Assembly (NCBI RefSeq): GCF_024166365.1
Contig: NC_064831.1
Coordinates: forward strand, 49,787,768-49,851,767
Direction of reading: 5' to 3'
Source: Elephas maximus indicus
Taxonomy: Eukaryota; Chordata; Mammalia; Proboscidea; Elephantidae
DNA length: 64,000 bases
Shown here: positions 54,796 to 64,000 of the stretch, piece by piece
How the letters are laid out: each line of letters starts with the position of its first letter
Position numbering within the stretch: position 1 is the stretch's first letter
Notes under the pieces: model-generated
Told to the model about the DNA's origin: nothing
Seen by the model: the letters and a program-made list of their open reading frames with translations, nothing else
Database searches by the model: none
Translations under genes and position numbers: made by a program

Positions 54796-55114
54796 ATCTA
54801 TCTAACACTAACTCAACAGGTTGAAGAGTAATAAAGACAACCCCAAGTGTGGTTTTGATTTTAACGTACCAAAATAACTGGTTTTGCTGATTTTTTTATT
54901 AGCAAGTTAATTTGATATGGATTGACAGAGGTGCAGGCTAAGTGTGCTGCCAGTTGGTTAACACAGACATTGAGTGTTTCTGGAATCCTGAACCTCACAC
55001 CAAGCAGGGGTCACATGCAATATCAAGTCAAGCTGTCATCAGAGGGGTGGGGACAATATTGACAGGTTTCTTGAGGGGAAAAACTGACCCAAGGATGAGC
55101 CTTGGAGCACTTTG
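54796..55114. other. No recognised feature
   Basis: Unique sequence; nothing called. Confidence 0.38.
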
Positions 55115-55335
55115 ACATTTAGAGGCCAGGAGAGTGAGGAGAAACCAGCAGAGGAACCTGAGGAGGAGCGATCAGAGCAGTAAAAGGAAAACCAGAAAGA
55201 GGGGTATCCCAGAAACAAGGCGATGCAAGTGTTTCAAGGAGAAGAAAGTGGTCAATGGTGTCAAATGCTGCTAAGAGGTCAAACAAAGTGGGAACATTGG
55301 ATTTTAGTGTTGAGATCACTGAAGACCCTGACAAG
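55115..55335 (-). mobile_element. L2 LINE, reverse transcriptase fragment
   Basis: The minus frame reads FDLLAAFDTIDHFLLLETL, which matches L2 RT motif A (LSAAFDTVDHxLLL) and its following helix. 71 codons, no stop inside, yet only a fragment of the enzyme. Confidence 0.82.
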
Positions 55336-55387
55336 AGCTTTTCCAGCAGAATGGTGGGGTAAAAACATGAATAAATGTGTACAGTGT

Positions 55388-55660
55388 TGTCTTAGTTATC
55401 CAGTGTTATTATAATAGAAATACCTCAAGTGCATGGCTTTAACAAACAGAGATTTATTCTCTTACAGTCTAGGAGGCTAGAAGTCCAAATTCAGGGCACC
55501 AACTCCAGGAGAAGCCTTTCTGCCTCTGTCAGCTCTGGGGGAAGGTCCTTGTCATCAGTCTTTCCCTGGGTCTAGGAGTTTCTTAGCTCAGGGGCTCCAG
55601 GTTCAAAGGACGTGCTCCACTCCCAGCTCTTCTTGGTGGTATAAGGTCCCTCATTGTGTC
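55388..55660 (-). mobile_element. MaLR-like LTR, truncated
   Basis: TGTCTTAGTTATCCAGTG to CTTCTTGGTGGTATAAGG. The remaining half of the LTR is missing after 55660. Confidence 0.75.
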
Positions 55661-56370
55661 TGGAGCTGGTCAGTTTCCATCTGCAGTACTGTTTTCAGGA
55701 TGGACTCAGCATTTTAAGAGACATCTTGATGAACTGGGAAGTATCTAGAGGAAACGGCCAGCAACCAAGGTGTCATCTTGCCACGGGGAAGTGATAGAAG
55801 GAGCTGAAATGTCTCCAAAAAGACCTGGCCACTGTCTTCACACATTCAAAAGACTGTGCAGAACCAGCTGCCTCTGGCTGTGGTTCAGTTTCTCAAGGAT
55901 GGTACCACTCTGGATGGTGGCAACCTAGGGCATCTAGGGCAGAAGAGCTCACTGCAGAATGATAGATTGAAGGTGTCAGTTTCCACATATCCAGAGTTGC
56001 TTTTCTGAGGGTACAAGGACACTTCACCCAGCCAGATATAAGTCAGCCCCTTCCCTAACAGGATAGATGCTGCTCAGATTGTGGGTTGTGCATGGGGTTG
56101 GGTGGGTGTAGAATTAAGAATAATCTCAGAACATGCTGGATAAACCAGACATACATTGGAGGACACTAAAATAAAGCCTCCCAGCTTCCTGTTTCAATGC
56201 TTCCTTTGCTTGCAAACCTCATTGAGGAAAGGGAAGAGTCTGTATTATGTTGCTGGAGGGCGGAACTGGAACTGGTGGTGGGTGTTACAGCAGGACAGAT
56301 TTCTGTTCATGTGAAGACAAGTGTCCTAGTAGGCAGAGCTACTGGAGACTCCTAGTAGGGAGTCAGTTCC
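55661..56370. other. No recognised feature
   Basis: Non-repetitive-looking sequence without a gene call. Confidence 0.38.
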
Positions 56371-56373
56371 TAG

Positions 56374-56495
56374 TAGGGGTCTCTGGGTGACACAAATGAT
56401 GAATATGATAGGCTAACATGCTTTGGCTAACCAAAGGTTGGAGGTTCAAGTCCACCCAGACCTGCCCCAGAAGAAAGCCCTAGTGATCTACTTTT
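56374..56495 (+). mobile_element. AfroSINE 5' part
   Basis: GGGTCTCTGGGTGACACAAA then GTTGGAGGTTCAAGTCCACC and GAAAGCCCTAGTGATCTAC. The 3' half is missing. Confidence 0.7.
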
Positions 56496-56534
56496 AAAAA
56501 ATCTAGCTCAATTGGCATAACGTAGTCTATGAAG

Positions 56535-56671
56535 AAATTGTTCCAACTCATAGCAACCCTAAAGAACAGAGGAGAACTGCCCTACAGGGTGTACAAAGAG
56601 TGGCTGGTGGTTCAAGCTGCTGAATTTTGATTAGCGGCCAAGCTTCTTCACCACTGCACCACCAGGGCTCC
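56535..56671 (-). mobile_element. AfroSINE, short form, diverged
   Basis: TTGTTCCAACTCATAGCAACC to CTGCACCACCAGGGCTCC. Confidence 0.82.
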
Positions 56672-56682
56672 ATGGTTAGGCA

Positions 56683-56746
56683 AACAAACAAACAAACAAA
56701 CAAAAAAACATTGCCATTGAGTCAGTTCTGACTCATAGCAACGCTA
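56683..56746 (-). mobile_element. Minimal 64-bp AfroSINE/RTE-tail insertion
   Basis: An (AAAC)n tail followed by ATTGCCATTGAGTCAGTTC and CTGACTCATAGCAACGCT only. ATGGTTAGGCA flanks it exactly at 56672-56682 and 56747-56757. Another complete, extremely truncated insertion. Confidence 0.9.
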
Positions 56747-56939
56747 ATGGTTAGGCAGAGCTAAGCAAACTTGCAAAAGGGTTCCTCACAAGTAGTGGGT
56801 GAGCTCCCTGTTTCTGGAAGTATTGACACATCTGCCAGACTGCTATGGAAGGAAGTTCACACTGCATAAGAGGTTGGATGAGCTGACTCCTAAGGCCTCC
56901 TCCTCCTCTTAGATTCTATGGTTCAGTCACCTGGGGTCT

Positions 56940-57005
56940 TCCCATTTAACAAATATTTATTGAGCATTTACTGCGTGTCATGCACAGTGTATTGAACATC
57001 TCTTG
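56940..57005. mobile_element. Possible L2/MIR 3' tail
   Basis: AACAAATATTTATTGAGCAT and TTTACTGCGTGTCATGCACA resemble the L2 end. Confidence 0.4.
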
Positions 57006-57462
57006 TGTACCACTTCAGATCTTCTCAGGCTCGCCTCTTATTCTAGCCACAGCTGAGGCACACAGTTCCCTGAAGACTGCCCAGCTTCAACAGGTGCAGC
57101 CTGACAGGGCTCCCCCTCAGGCCTGCATCATGGGCCTCTCCACTGCCTGCCCTTGTGTCTCTGAAGCAGTGTTGTTGAACACCATTCACCTGGCACTTGT
57201 GCCTGTGTAAACTAGAAAGTGGGGGAAATGAAAACTGCAGGAGAAAACTCCTGACCAGTGGGGATGGGGTGATGGATAAATGCTTCCTCCTTTCTTCCTC
57301 TGAGCAGAAGTCCCTAAGATGCATCTAATAAGGCTCCTTAGAAGGTCCTGTGGGATCCACCTGGTATTTGCAAAAACGGTCAGCTTGATGGCCCAAGCTT
57401 GGATTAGCCACTCTCTTTCCTTGTTTATTCTCCTGTGGTTCACTATTGCCCACAAACAAACA
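57006..57462. other. No recognised feature
   Basis: Minus- and plus-strand frames of 76-93 codons overlap here without motifs. Not called. Confidence 0.38.
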
Positions 57463-57560
57463 AACAAAAGCAGCCATTGAAAACCCTATGGAGCACAGTT
57501 CTACTTTGACACACATGGGGTCTCCATGAGTTGAAGTTGACTCTACTGCAGATGGTTAGG
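57463..57560 (+). mobile_element. AfroSINE 3' part (CAGCCATTG subfamily)
   Basis: GCAGCCATTGAAAACCCTATG, GACACACATGGGGTCTCCATG, TGACTCTACTGCAGATGG. The head is missing. Confidence 0.75.
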
Positions 57561-57635
57561 TAACCAAAAATTGAGTGAAACCTGCTTGCTTTTGGGAAAC
57601 CCAGGTTAAGGTCAATCTTATGAGGTGTTAGGAAT

Positions 57636-57782
57636 GGAGTGGGTCAGGTGGTGCAATGGTTAGGCACTGAGCTGATAAGTGAAAGGTTCGCTGTTCAAAC
57701 CCACCCTGTGGCTCTAGACAAAAAGACCTGGTGATCTGCTCCTATAAAGATTATAGCCTTGGAAATTCTGTGGGGCAGTTCT
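57636..57782 (+). mobile_element. AfroSINE, 3'-truncated long form
   Basis: GGTCAGGTGGTGCAATGG to TCTGTGGGGCAGTTCT, including CTGCTCCTATAAAGATTATAGCC. The tail is absent. Confidence 0.8.
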
Positions 57783-57840
57783 GAAACTTGAAGGAAAAGA
57801 AAGAGCAAAGTGTAAATGTTACCTTTCAGACACACATTGT

Positions 57841-58052
57841 TGTCTGGTGGTACAGTGGGTAAAGTGTTCAGCTGCTAATCAAAAGTTTGAAAATTTGAAC
57901 TCACCAGCCACTCCTTGGGAGGAAGATGTGTCAGTCTGCTTCTGTAAAGATTTACAGCCTTGAAAACCCTATGGGGGGAGTTCTATTCTGTCCTCTAGGG
58001 TTGTTATGACTTGGAATTGACTTGACCATGGTGGGTTTGGTTTTGGTTAGCT
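57841..58052 (+). mobile_element. AfroSINE, long form
   Basis: TCTGGTGGTACAGTGGG to CATGGTGGGTTTGGTTTTGG, with GCTTCTGTAAAGATTTACAGCC intact. Confidence 0.88.
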
Positions 58053-58230
58053 CCATCCCAGATAAATGAAGGTGGGTCCTTATCTTTCAGGAATTTTTTT
58101 TTAATTAAGTGGAATTGGGTGAGATAGTCATATAAATGACTATAACAAAAAATACAATGAAAACAACTATTTACATCTTGCAAATCTTTCTCCATCACCC
58201 TGTATCCCATCTTCTAGGTAGAGAACAAAT

Positions 58231-58599
58231 TTGTTGTTGTTAGTTGTCGTGTAATAGCTTCTGTCTCATAGCAATCTTATGTGCAATGGAAGGAAACACT
58301 GCTCAGTCCTGTGCCATCCTCACAATCATTATGCTTGAGCCCACTGTTGTAGCCAATCCATCTTGTTGAGGGTCTTCCTCTCTTTCGCTGACCCTCTACT
58401 TTACCAAGCATGCCCTTCTCCAGGGACTGGTTCCTGCTGATAACATGTTCAAAGTACGTGAAATGAAGTCTTACCATCCTTGTTTCTAAGAAGCATGCCA
58501 GCTGTACTTCTTCCAAGACAGATTGTTCTTTTGGCAGTCTATGGTATATTCAATATTCTTTGCCAACACCATAATTCAAAGGTATCAATTCTTCTTCTT
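58231..58599 (-). mobile_element. RTE/BovB-type LINE 3' fragment
   Basis: TTGTTGTTGTTAGTTGTCG to GGTATCAATTCTTCTTCTTA; the same 3' sequence as at 35037-35400, more diverged, with a small deletion near 58411. Confidence 0.83.
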
Positions 58600-59640
58600 A
58601 GAACTACATAGGCAACCCTATTCAAAGCAAAATTTCTCCTTAAACAGGAAGAACTTGCCGAAGAAAGAAACCACGCAAAGTTGAAGTTCCAAATGATTTT
58701 GCTACTGGGTCCTTTGCGACTTTGACTGAATTTACTTCTCTTTAGTAAATAGGGGTAAGACAATGAAAGATTAATGAGAGATAGCAATCATGGGGTTCTG
58801 CCTTAAAAAATAAAACTATGCCTAGAAAGTTACACAACAAAAAAGATTACAAATGTGTCCTTTCAAGTAATGAAACTCACCTCCAAAAAGGAATCCATCT
58901 ACAGACTAATTTTATGAGTAGTCAGATCCGTGGAACCTTGGGAGCTGACTGTATTAAGCCATAAGGCCCATACCTCCCAGAATTAAATAAACATAATATC
59001 AGTCACTCCTATTACCACTTCTTCTAATCTATACTGAGATAAGCAGATGAGATAGGTGAGAAGTGAAGTTATTAAATGACACCCCCAAACTCTGAGTCAT
59101 CTTGTCAAGCTGATTATGAACAGATAAGATTATCAATAGGTAGGCAAAAGCTGGAGCAATTTGCCTAGAAGATCAGCATATTGAAACAGCCGAAACCCAA
59201 ATGCCATGGATTAGTCTGACTTTTAAATTGTTTAATTGTAGGATTCCAACAGTTAAACTTAGCCAAGTGGAAAAAGCACTTAAGGGTCTAAATACTTTTC
59301 TGTAGTGACACTGACTGGCCTCTGGGAACACATTCCGCTTCCCTTTTGCTGCTCAGGTAAACTGTGCTGTCAGCAGAAACCCCAAGATGGCATGCTTGGC
59401 TTATTTTTCTAAATGATTCCTTTGGCTCAGAACCAAAACAAAACTCTCTGAAATCCTCACAAGGATGGGTAACTTGATTTTGTGGGTAGAGGGAGAAAGG
59501 GACACTCCTTATGTTGCCTAATAGTCCATAGTTCCTGAGTGGGTGGAGAAGGCAGTTGGGTATGATATGGGATAAAATCCTTGCTCAAAATGATCTCCTG
59601 TCTGCTGGTGGGCTACACCGCATGCAATGGGATTTTGGGA
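58600..59640. other. Unique sequence
   Basis: About 1 kb without recognised repeats. The part at 58800-59450 has high complexity and could include noncoding conservation; nothing specific is called. Confidence 0.38.
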
Positions 59641-59649
59641 TCCTCTCTC

Positions 59650-59807
59650 TATAGGAGCCCTGGTGACACAGGGGTTAGGTGTTTGGCTGCTAACCCAAAG
59701 GTCAACAGTTCAAATCCACCAGCCACTCCTTGGAAACCCTATGGGGAAGTTCTACTCTGCCCTACAGGGTTACTATGAGTCAGAACCGACTAGATGACAA
59801 TGGACAC
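59650..59807 (+). mobile_element. AfroSINE, short form, 9-bp duplication
   Basis: AGGAGCCCTGGTGACACAGG to ACTAGATGACAATGG. TCCTCTCTC flanks it at 59641-59649 and 59808-59816. Confidence 0.9.
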
Positions 59808-60043
59808 TCCTCTCTCCTGTATACGTGGCCCCTCCCTCTCTGATATTTAAACATACTCAGGTCTCTCCCATCACTTGTCCTCCTGCTAAAACCAATGTAC
59901 ATGTTTCAGTCTTAAGTCTCTTGATCTCTCAGCAGAAATTGGCAGTGTTGAGCATTCCCTCTTTCTTAAAATGCTTTTTCTCTTTGATTGAGACACCGCA
60001 CTTTCCTGGTTTCCCTCCTCGCGTACGGCTATTCTATTTCAGT

Positions 60044-60475
60044 CTCTATGAGTCGGAATTGACTCCATGGCAAAGGTTTGTTTGTTTTTTTTTTTTTTTT
60101 AGGAGTCCTGGTGGCACGGTGGAGCTCTGGTGGTGCAGTGGTTAAGAGCTCAGGCTGCCAACCAAAAGGCCGGCAGTTCGAATCTACTAGCCACTCTTTG
60201 GAAACCCTAGGGGGAGGCTCTATTCTGTCCCATAGGGTCACTATTAGTCAGAATCGACTCAATGGCAATAGGTTTTGGTGGTACAATGGTTAAGTGCTCA
60301 GCTGCTAACCAAAATGTCAGTGGTTTGAACCCACCAGTGGCTCCACAGGAAGAAAGACCTGGCGATCTGCTTCCATAAAGATTACAGCATAGGAAACCCT
60401 ATGGGGCAGTTCTACTCTGTCACATAGGGTTGCTATGAGTCAGAATTGACTCAATGGCACACAACAACAACACAC
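60044..60475 (+). mobile_element. Three AfroSINE pieces joined head to tail
   Basis: Piece 1 (60044-60101) is only a 3' end, TCTCTATGAGTCGGAATTGAC plus a T-run. Piece 2 (about 60102-60279) begins with a doubled head (GGAGTCCTGGTGGCACGG then GGAGCTCTGGTGGTGCAG) and runs to CAATAGGTTTT. Piece 3 (60280-60475) starts GGTGGTACAATGG and ends CACACAACAACAACACAC, an RTE-like ACA tail. All are in the same orientation inside L2. Confidence 0.85.
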
Positions 60476-60704
60476 AGGCTTATTTCCCAATACCCACCCA
60501 TACTCTGTGCCCCAGCACCCCTTCACCTACATGGTGGAGTTCCTCCTGGCTCTCTACTAGTTTCTCTTCTCTTGTTCCCTATCTCACTCCATCCAATCTC
60601 ACTGCTTTATCAGTGAGTTTCACATTCAAATCTCCAGCCCATAAGGCTCGTCTGGGCTTCAGACCTATATAGGTACCTACTCAACATCTCCACTTGGGTA
60701 TATC

Positions 60705-60856
60705 AACCCATTGCCATTGAGTCAGTTCTGATTCATAGCGACCCTATAGGACACAGTAGAACTGCCCCATAGGGATTCCAAGGAGCAGCTGGTGGATTTG
60801 AACTGCTGACCTTTTGGTTAGCAGCCTAATGCTTAACCACTGTACCACCAGGGCAG
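60705..60856 (-). mobile_element. AfroSINE, short form
   Basis: ATCAACCCATTGCCATTGAG to CTGTACCACCAGGGCAGC, inside L2. Confidence 0.88.
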
Positions 60857-61636
60857 CACCCAAATTCAACATGTCCAAGGTCCATCCTCAAACTTGGTGC
60901 TTTCATGTTTTCTAACTAGTCGAAGAATGACATCATCCAAAATATTGTTTAAACCAGAGACCTCATCCTTGACCCCTTTCTCTTCCTCACCCTTTTTAGC
61001 CAATCGTTCACCAAGTCCTCTCAATTTTATCTAAGTATCTTTCAAATCTGTCCATTTATTTCATTGCTGATGCTGCTACCGTAAACCTAAGACACCATTA
61101 CCAACCATTCTGTCTGGGTTTTCTCCAAGCCGTTCTTCACAGTGAAGCTTTTTCAGAACATGAGTCTGATCATTTTCATGCCTTGTTTAAATATGTCAGT
61201 GGCTCTATCGCCCTTGCAGTAAGGACCAAAATCCTTAGCATATCTTACAAAGTCTTGCATAATTTGGGCCCTGCCAACTTTTCCAGTCTCATTTTAAGCC
61301 ATTTCAGCCCCTATCCCTCACCCCAACTTGTTCCGTGTATTTAAGGTCTCTATTCACTCTCTTACACTGTAGCCCTCGTCCTTACCTCTTCAGCTGTCAG
61401 ATCTCAGATGAAGGGTCATCTCAGGCCAGGCTGCCCTGGCTCTTTCCCTTTCCCCCAGTCTCAGTCCAGTTCCTTGGGTATTACACACTTTCAAAGAATG
61501 TTTGCCATCCTTCAAATTGCTTAACCTCAGATTGTCACTATGCATTCTTTAACATGAATATTTATTTAATGTATATCTTCCCCCACTATATTCTAGGCTT
61601 GGTTTTTGCTCCCCATTTAAATACTAACTACTAACA

Positions 61637-61856
61637 TAAAACCAAAAGACCAAACTTGTTGCCATCAAATTGATTCTGATTCATGGGGACCTCATGTGTT
61701 ACAGAGTGGAATTGAGCTCCATGGGGTTTTCTTGGCTGTAATCTTTACAGAAGCAGATCATCAGGCCCTTCTCCTGTGGTGCCTCTGGGTGGATTTGAAC
61801 TGCCAGCCTTTTAATTAGTAGCTGACAGCAAACAGTTGTCACCACCCAGGGACCTC
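61637..61856 (-). mobile_element. AfroSINE, CACCCAGGG subfamily, 13-bp duplication
   Basis: TAAAACCAAAAGACCAAACT to GTCACCACCCAGGGACCTC. CTAACTACTAACA flanks it exactly at 61624-61636 and 61857-61869, within L2. Confidence 0.93.
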
Positions 61857-61920
61857 CTAACTACTAACAGAGAGCTTGGCATATGGTAGGCGTTCAGCAA
61901 ATATTTCTTGAGACACTAAA

Positions 61921-62807
61921 TGGTGAGAAAGGAACAGAAAGATCAACTTCATCTATTTTACTGTTTTGCGTAGGTCAAACCATCCCACTGATTTGCAGAG
62001 AGAATGGATATTACCTATTTCACACTTCAGGGGACTTAAGGAATAGTTTCCAGTTTTGTCAACTTTTATGTCATCAAACAAGTCCATGGTTGTTTTAAAA
62101 TGTAAAAAAAAAAAAAAAAAATCCTAAAAATAAATGTGTTGATTGGAACTCTCATATTTCTCACCTTGGACACCCAGATCTATTCACAGTCATCTAGTTA
62201 AGTTTTTGTCTTTCAGGAAAAGGAGAAAATTCCATAGGGGGAAGCCCTTGTTGGAGAAGATGAATTTCCAGTTGTCCAAATTTCAATCAGAGGAGAGCTG
62301 AGCCAATGTCAGTTTCAGAGAGCAGTCATGAAAATTTCCTTATTAAAATATAACTACTGGAAAGTGGATTTAGAAGAAGGAAACTGAATTGCAATAGGAA
62401 AATAGCCAAGTTAGATGGGGCTAGAATTATCTACCCCATCTACCTCAGAGAATTATCATGATGTTTGAAATTAAAATGTTATCATTACATGAAAATACCA
62501 TACAAATATAAAACATGCCATAGATTTTACTTAGGGCCAATCTGATAAAAAGCCTTCAAAACTAACACTAAAATTGGTAAGCATATTCTTCATGCTAAAT
62601 GTAATAATTGCTAAATCCAATAGTTACATTTAAAAACAACATCGTTCCTCTGAAAATGAATTTGTAAGAAAACTCGAGCTATATTTTTCAATGAGTTATA
62701 TTTTTATTATAAACTTACACATTGTGTTTTTCTTCGGAAGTACTTTGTTATGTTTATACACATCAGCTGGTTGGAAACACGTCATTTAATTTAGCCAGGC
62801 CACTTGT
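61921..62807. other. Unique AT-rich sequence
   Basis: An A-run near 62103-62120; no gene or named repeat. Confidence 0.4.
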
Positions 62808-63940
62808 CAGCTTCTTGTATTATTTGCTCAGCATACAGATTGAATAGGTATGGCGAAAGAAGACGACCCCGAAGCACACCTTTCCTGCCTTTAAACCAAT
62901 CAGTATCCCCTTGTTCTGTCCAAACTGCCTCTTCATCTATGTAAGGGTTCCTCATGAGCACAATTAAGTGTTCTGGAATTCCCATTCTTCGCGATGTTAT
63001 CCATAATTTGTTATGATCCACATAGTCAAATGGCTTTGCATAGTCAATAAAACACAGGTAAACATCCTTCTGGTATTCTCTGCTTTCAGCCAGGATCCAT
63101 CTGACATCAGCAATGATATCCCTGGTTCCATGTCCTCTTCTGAATCTGGCCTGAATTTCTGGCAGTTCCCTGTCGATATACTGCTGCAGCCATTTTGGAA
63201 TGATCTTCAGCAAAATTTGGCTTGCATGTGATATTAATGATATTGTTCTATAATTTCCACCTTTGGCTGGACCACCTTTCTTGGGAATAAGCATAAATAT
63301 GGATCTCTTCCAGTCAGTTGGCCAGGAAGCTGTCTTCCATATTTCTTGGCATAGACGAGTGAGCACCTCCAGCGCTGCATGTTTGTCGAAACATCTCAGT
63401 TCCATCAATTCCTGGAGCCTTGTTTTTCGCCAATGCCTTCAGAGCAGCTAGGACTTCTTCCTTCAGTACCATCAGTTCCTGATCATATGCCACCTCTTGA
63501 AATGGTTGAACATCAACTGATTCTTTTTGGTCTAATGACTCTGTGTGTTCCTTCCATCTTCTTTTGATGCTTCCTGAGTTGTTTAATATCTTCCGCATAG
63601 AATCTTTCATTATTGCAACTCGAAGCTTGAATTTTTTCTTCAGTTCTTTCAGCTTGAGAAATGCCGAGCATGTTCTTCCCTTTTGGTTTTCCATCATGTC
63701 ATTATAATACTTTACTTTGTCTTCTCAAGATGCCCTTTGAAATCTTCTGTTCAGTTCTTTTACTTCATCAATTCTTCCTTTTGTTTTAGCTGCTTGGCAT
63801 TCGAGAGCAAGTCTCCTCTGGCATCCATCTTGGTCTTTTCTTTCTTTCCTGTCCTTTTAATGACCCCTTGCTTTCTGCATGTATGATGTCCTTGATGTCA
63901 TTCCCCAACTTGTCTGGTCTTCAGTCACTAGGGTTCAATG
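62808..63940 (-). mobile_element. RTE/BovB-type LINE, inverted 5' segment
   Basis: Minus-strand RTE sequence from just after RT motif B (left, CAGCTTCTTGTATTATTTGC) to the region between endonuclease and RT (right, CACTAGGGTTCAATG). The element 3' end is not in this orientation; it resumes on plus at 63941, making a 5' inversion. Confidence 0.88.
62811..63697 (-). pseudogene. RTE reverse transcriptase, N-terminal half
   Basis: Frames of 127 and 205 codons cover LKELKKKFKLRVA, LAKNKAPGIDG, FMLIPKKGGPAKGGNYR, the motif A region (CFIDYAKPFDYVDH; the usual KAFD is KPFD) and a changed motif B (VLRGRLLSPYLFNLY, normally RQGCILSPYLFNLY). Motif C lies beyond the inversion breakpoint. Inactive. Confidence 0.85.
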
Positions 63941-64000
63941 TGTATGCTCAGCAAATAACACGAGAAGCTGGACTATTTGAAGAAGAATGGGGCATCAGGA
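63941..64000 (+). mobile_element. RTE/BovB-type LINE, plus-strand continuation at window end
   Basis: TGTATGCTCAGCAAATAACA and AGAAGCTGGACTATTTGAAG are RTE sequence in the sense orientation, overlapping by about 30 bases the sequence present in reverse at 62808. It continues past the window. Confidence 0.88.

Larger units (their letters stand above)
59820..61920 (+). mobile_element. L2 LINE, long remnant broken by SINEs
   Basis: L2 coding and 3' phrases occur in order: TGGCAGTGTTGAGCATTCCC (about 59940), CTACTCAACATCTCCACTTGG (about 60678), CATCCTTGACCCCTTTCTC (about 60963), AGGACCAAAATCCTTAGCAT (about 61223), TAATTTGGGCCCTGCC (about 61260) and AGATTGTCACTATGC. SINE insertions at 60044-60475, 60705-60856 and 61637-61856 separate the pieces. 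Too decayed for a reading frame. Confidence 0.78.

Noticed and set aside
57043..57467. Two overlapping 93-codon minus-strand frames
   Set aside because: No motif or splice context; overlapping in different phases as expected by chance.
1..64000. CRISPR arrays, operons, bacterial promoters or ribosome binding sites
   Set aside because: The content is mammalian repeats; no regularly spaced repeat-spacer array and no dense prokaryotic coding.

Overview
This window is mammalian, gene-poor, repeat-rich nuclear DNA. I see no intact protein-coding gene and no complete RNA gene. Two repeat families dominate. One is a tRNA-derived SINE with heads like GGTGGTGCAGTGGTTAAG and tails like AGTCGGAATCGACTC (AfroSINE type), about 35 pieces. 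The other is an RTE/BovB-type LINE on the minus strand. Together they point to an afrotherian genome; elephant is my best guess, but manatee, hyrax or another afrothere cannot be excluded by eye.

Layout. 1-6.4 kb: AfroSINEs and a near full-length, nested RTE element inside an older AfroSINE. 6.4-14.5 kb: solo LTRs (MaLR-like and ERV1-like), a Tigger-type DNA transposon remnant, a MIR and an LTR-like region carrying a 92-bp minisatellite. 14.5-23.4 kb: AT-rich, little disturbed DNA with an imperfect palindrome, an old direct duplication, an L1 3' piece, a U2 snRNA fragment, an L2 piece and a candidate conserved noncoding island. 23.4-31.2 kb: ERVL-like LTRs, L1M tails, a TIR element, MLT1 and AfroSINEs. 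31.2-31.95 kb: a 5'-truncated VDAC2 retrocopy. 32-36.3 kb: a 1.9-kb RTE element inserted in an AfroSINE, L1M, and a third RTE copy. 36-46 kb: mostly unique sequence with an L1 3' UTR insertion, L2, MIR and MLT1. 46-59 kb: dense AfroSINEs, an L2 split by an LTR, MER20 copies (one split by RTE), an ERVL LTR and a candidate conserved island at 50.6-51.6 kb. 59.6-62 kb: a long L2 remnant broken by SINEs. 62.8-64 kb: an RTE insertion with an inverted 5' part that runs off the window end.

How the parts relate. The AfroSINE 3' end matches the RTE 3' end over about 33 bases, consistent with a SINE that borrows the RTE reverse transcriptase. Target site duplications read directly from the sequence support many insertions and give a relative order of events. 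The strongest observations are repeated insertion of RTE and SINE at one position inside AfroSINEs, a twin-priming-like inversion of an RTE element, and very short (46-64 bp) SINE insertions with clean duplications. No novel gene system was found; the interest lies in retrotransposon mechanism and in candidate enhancers.
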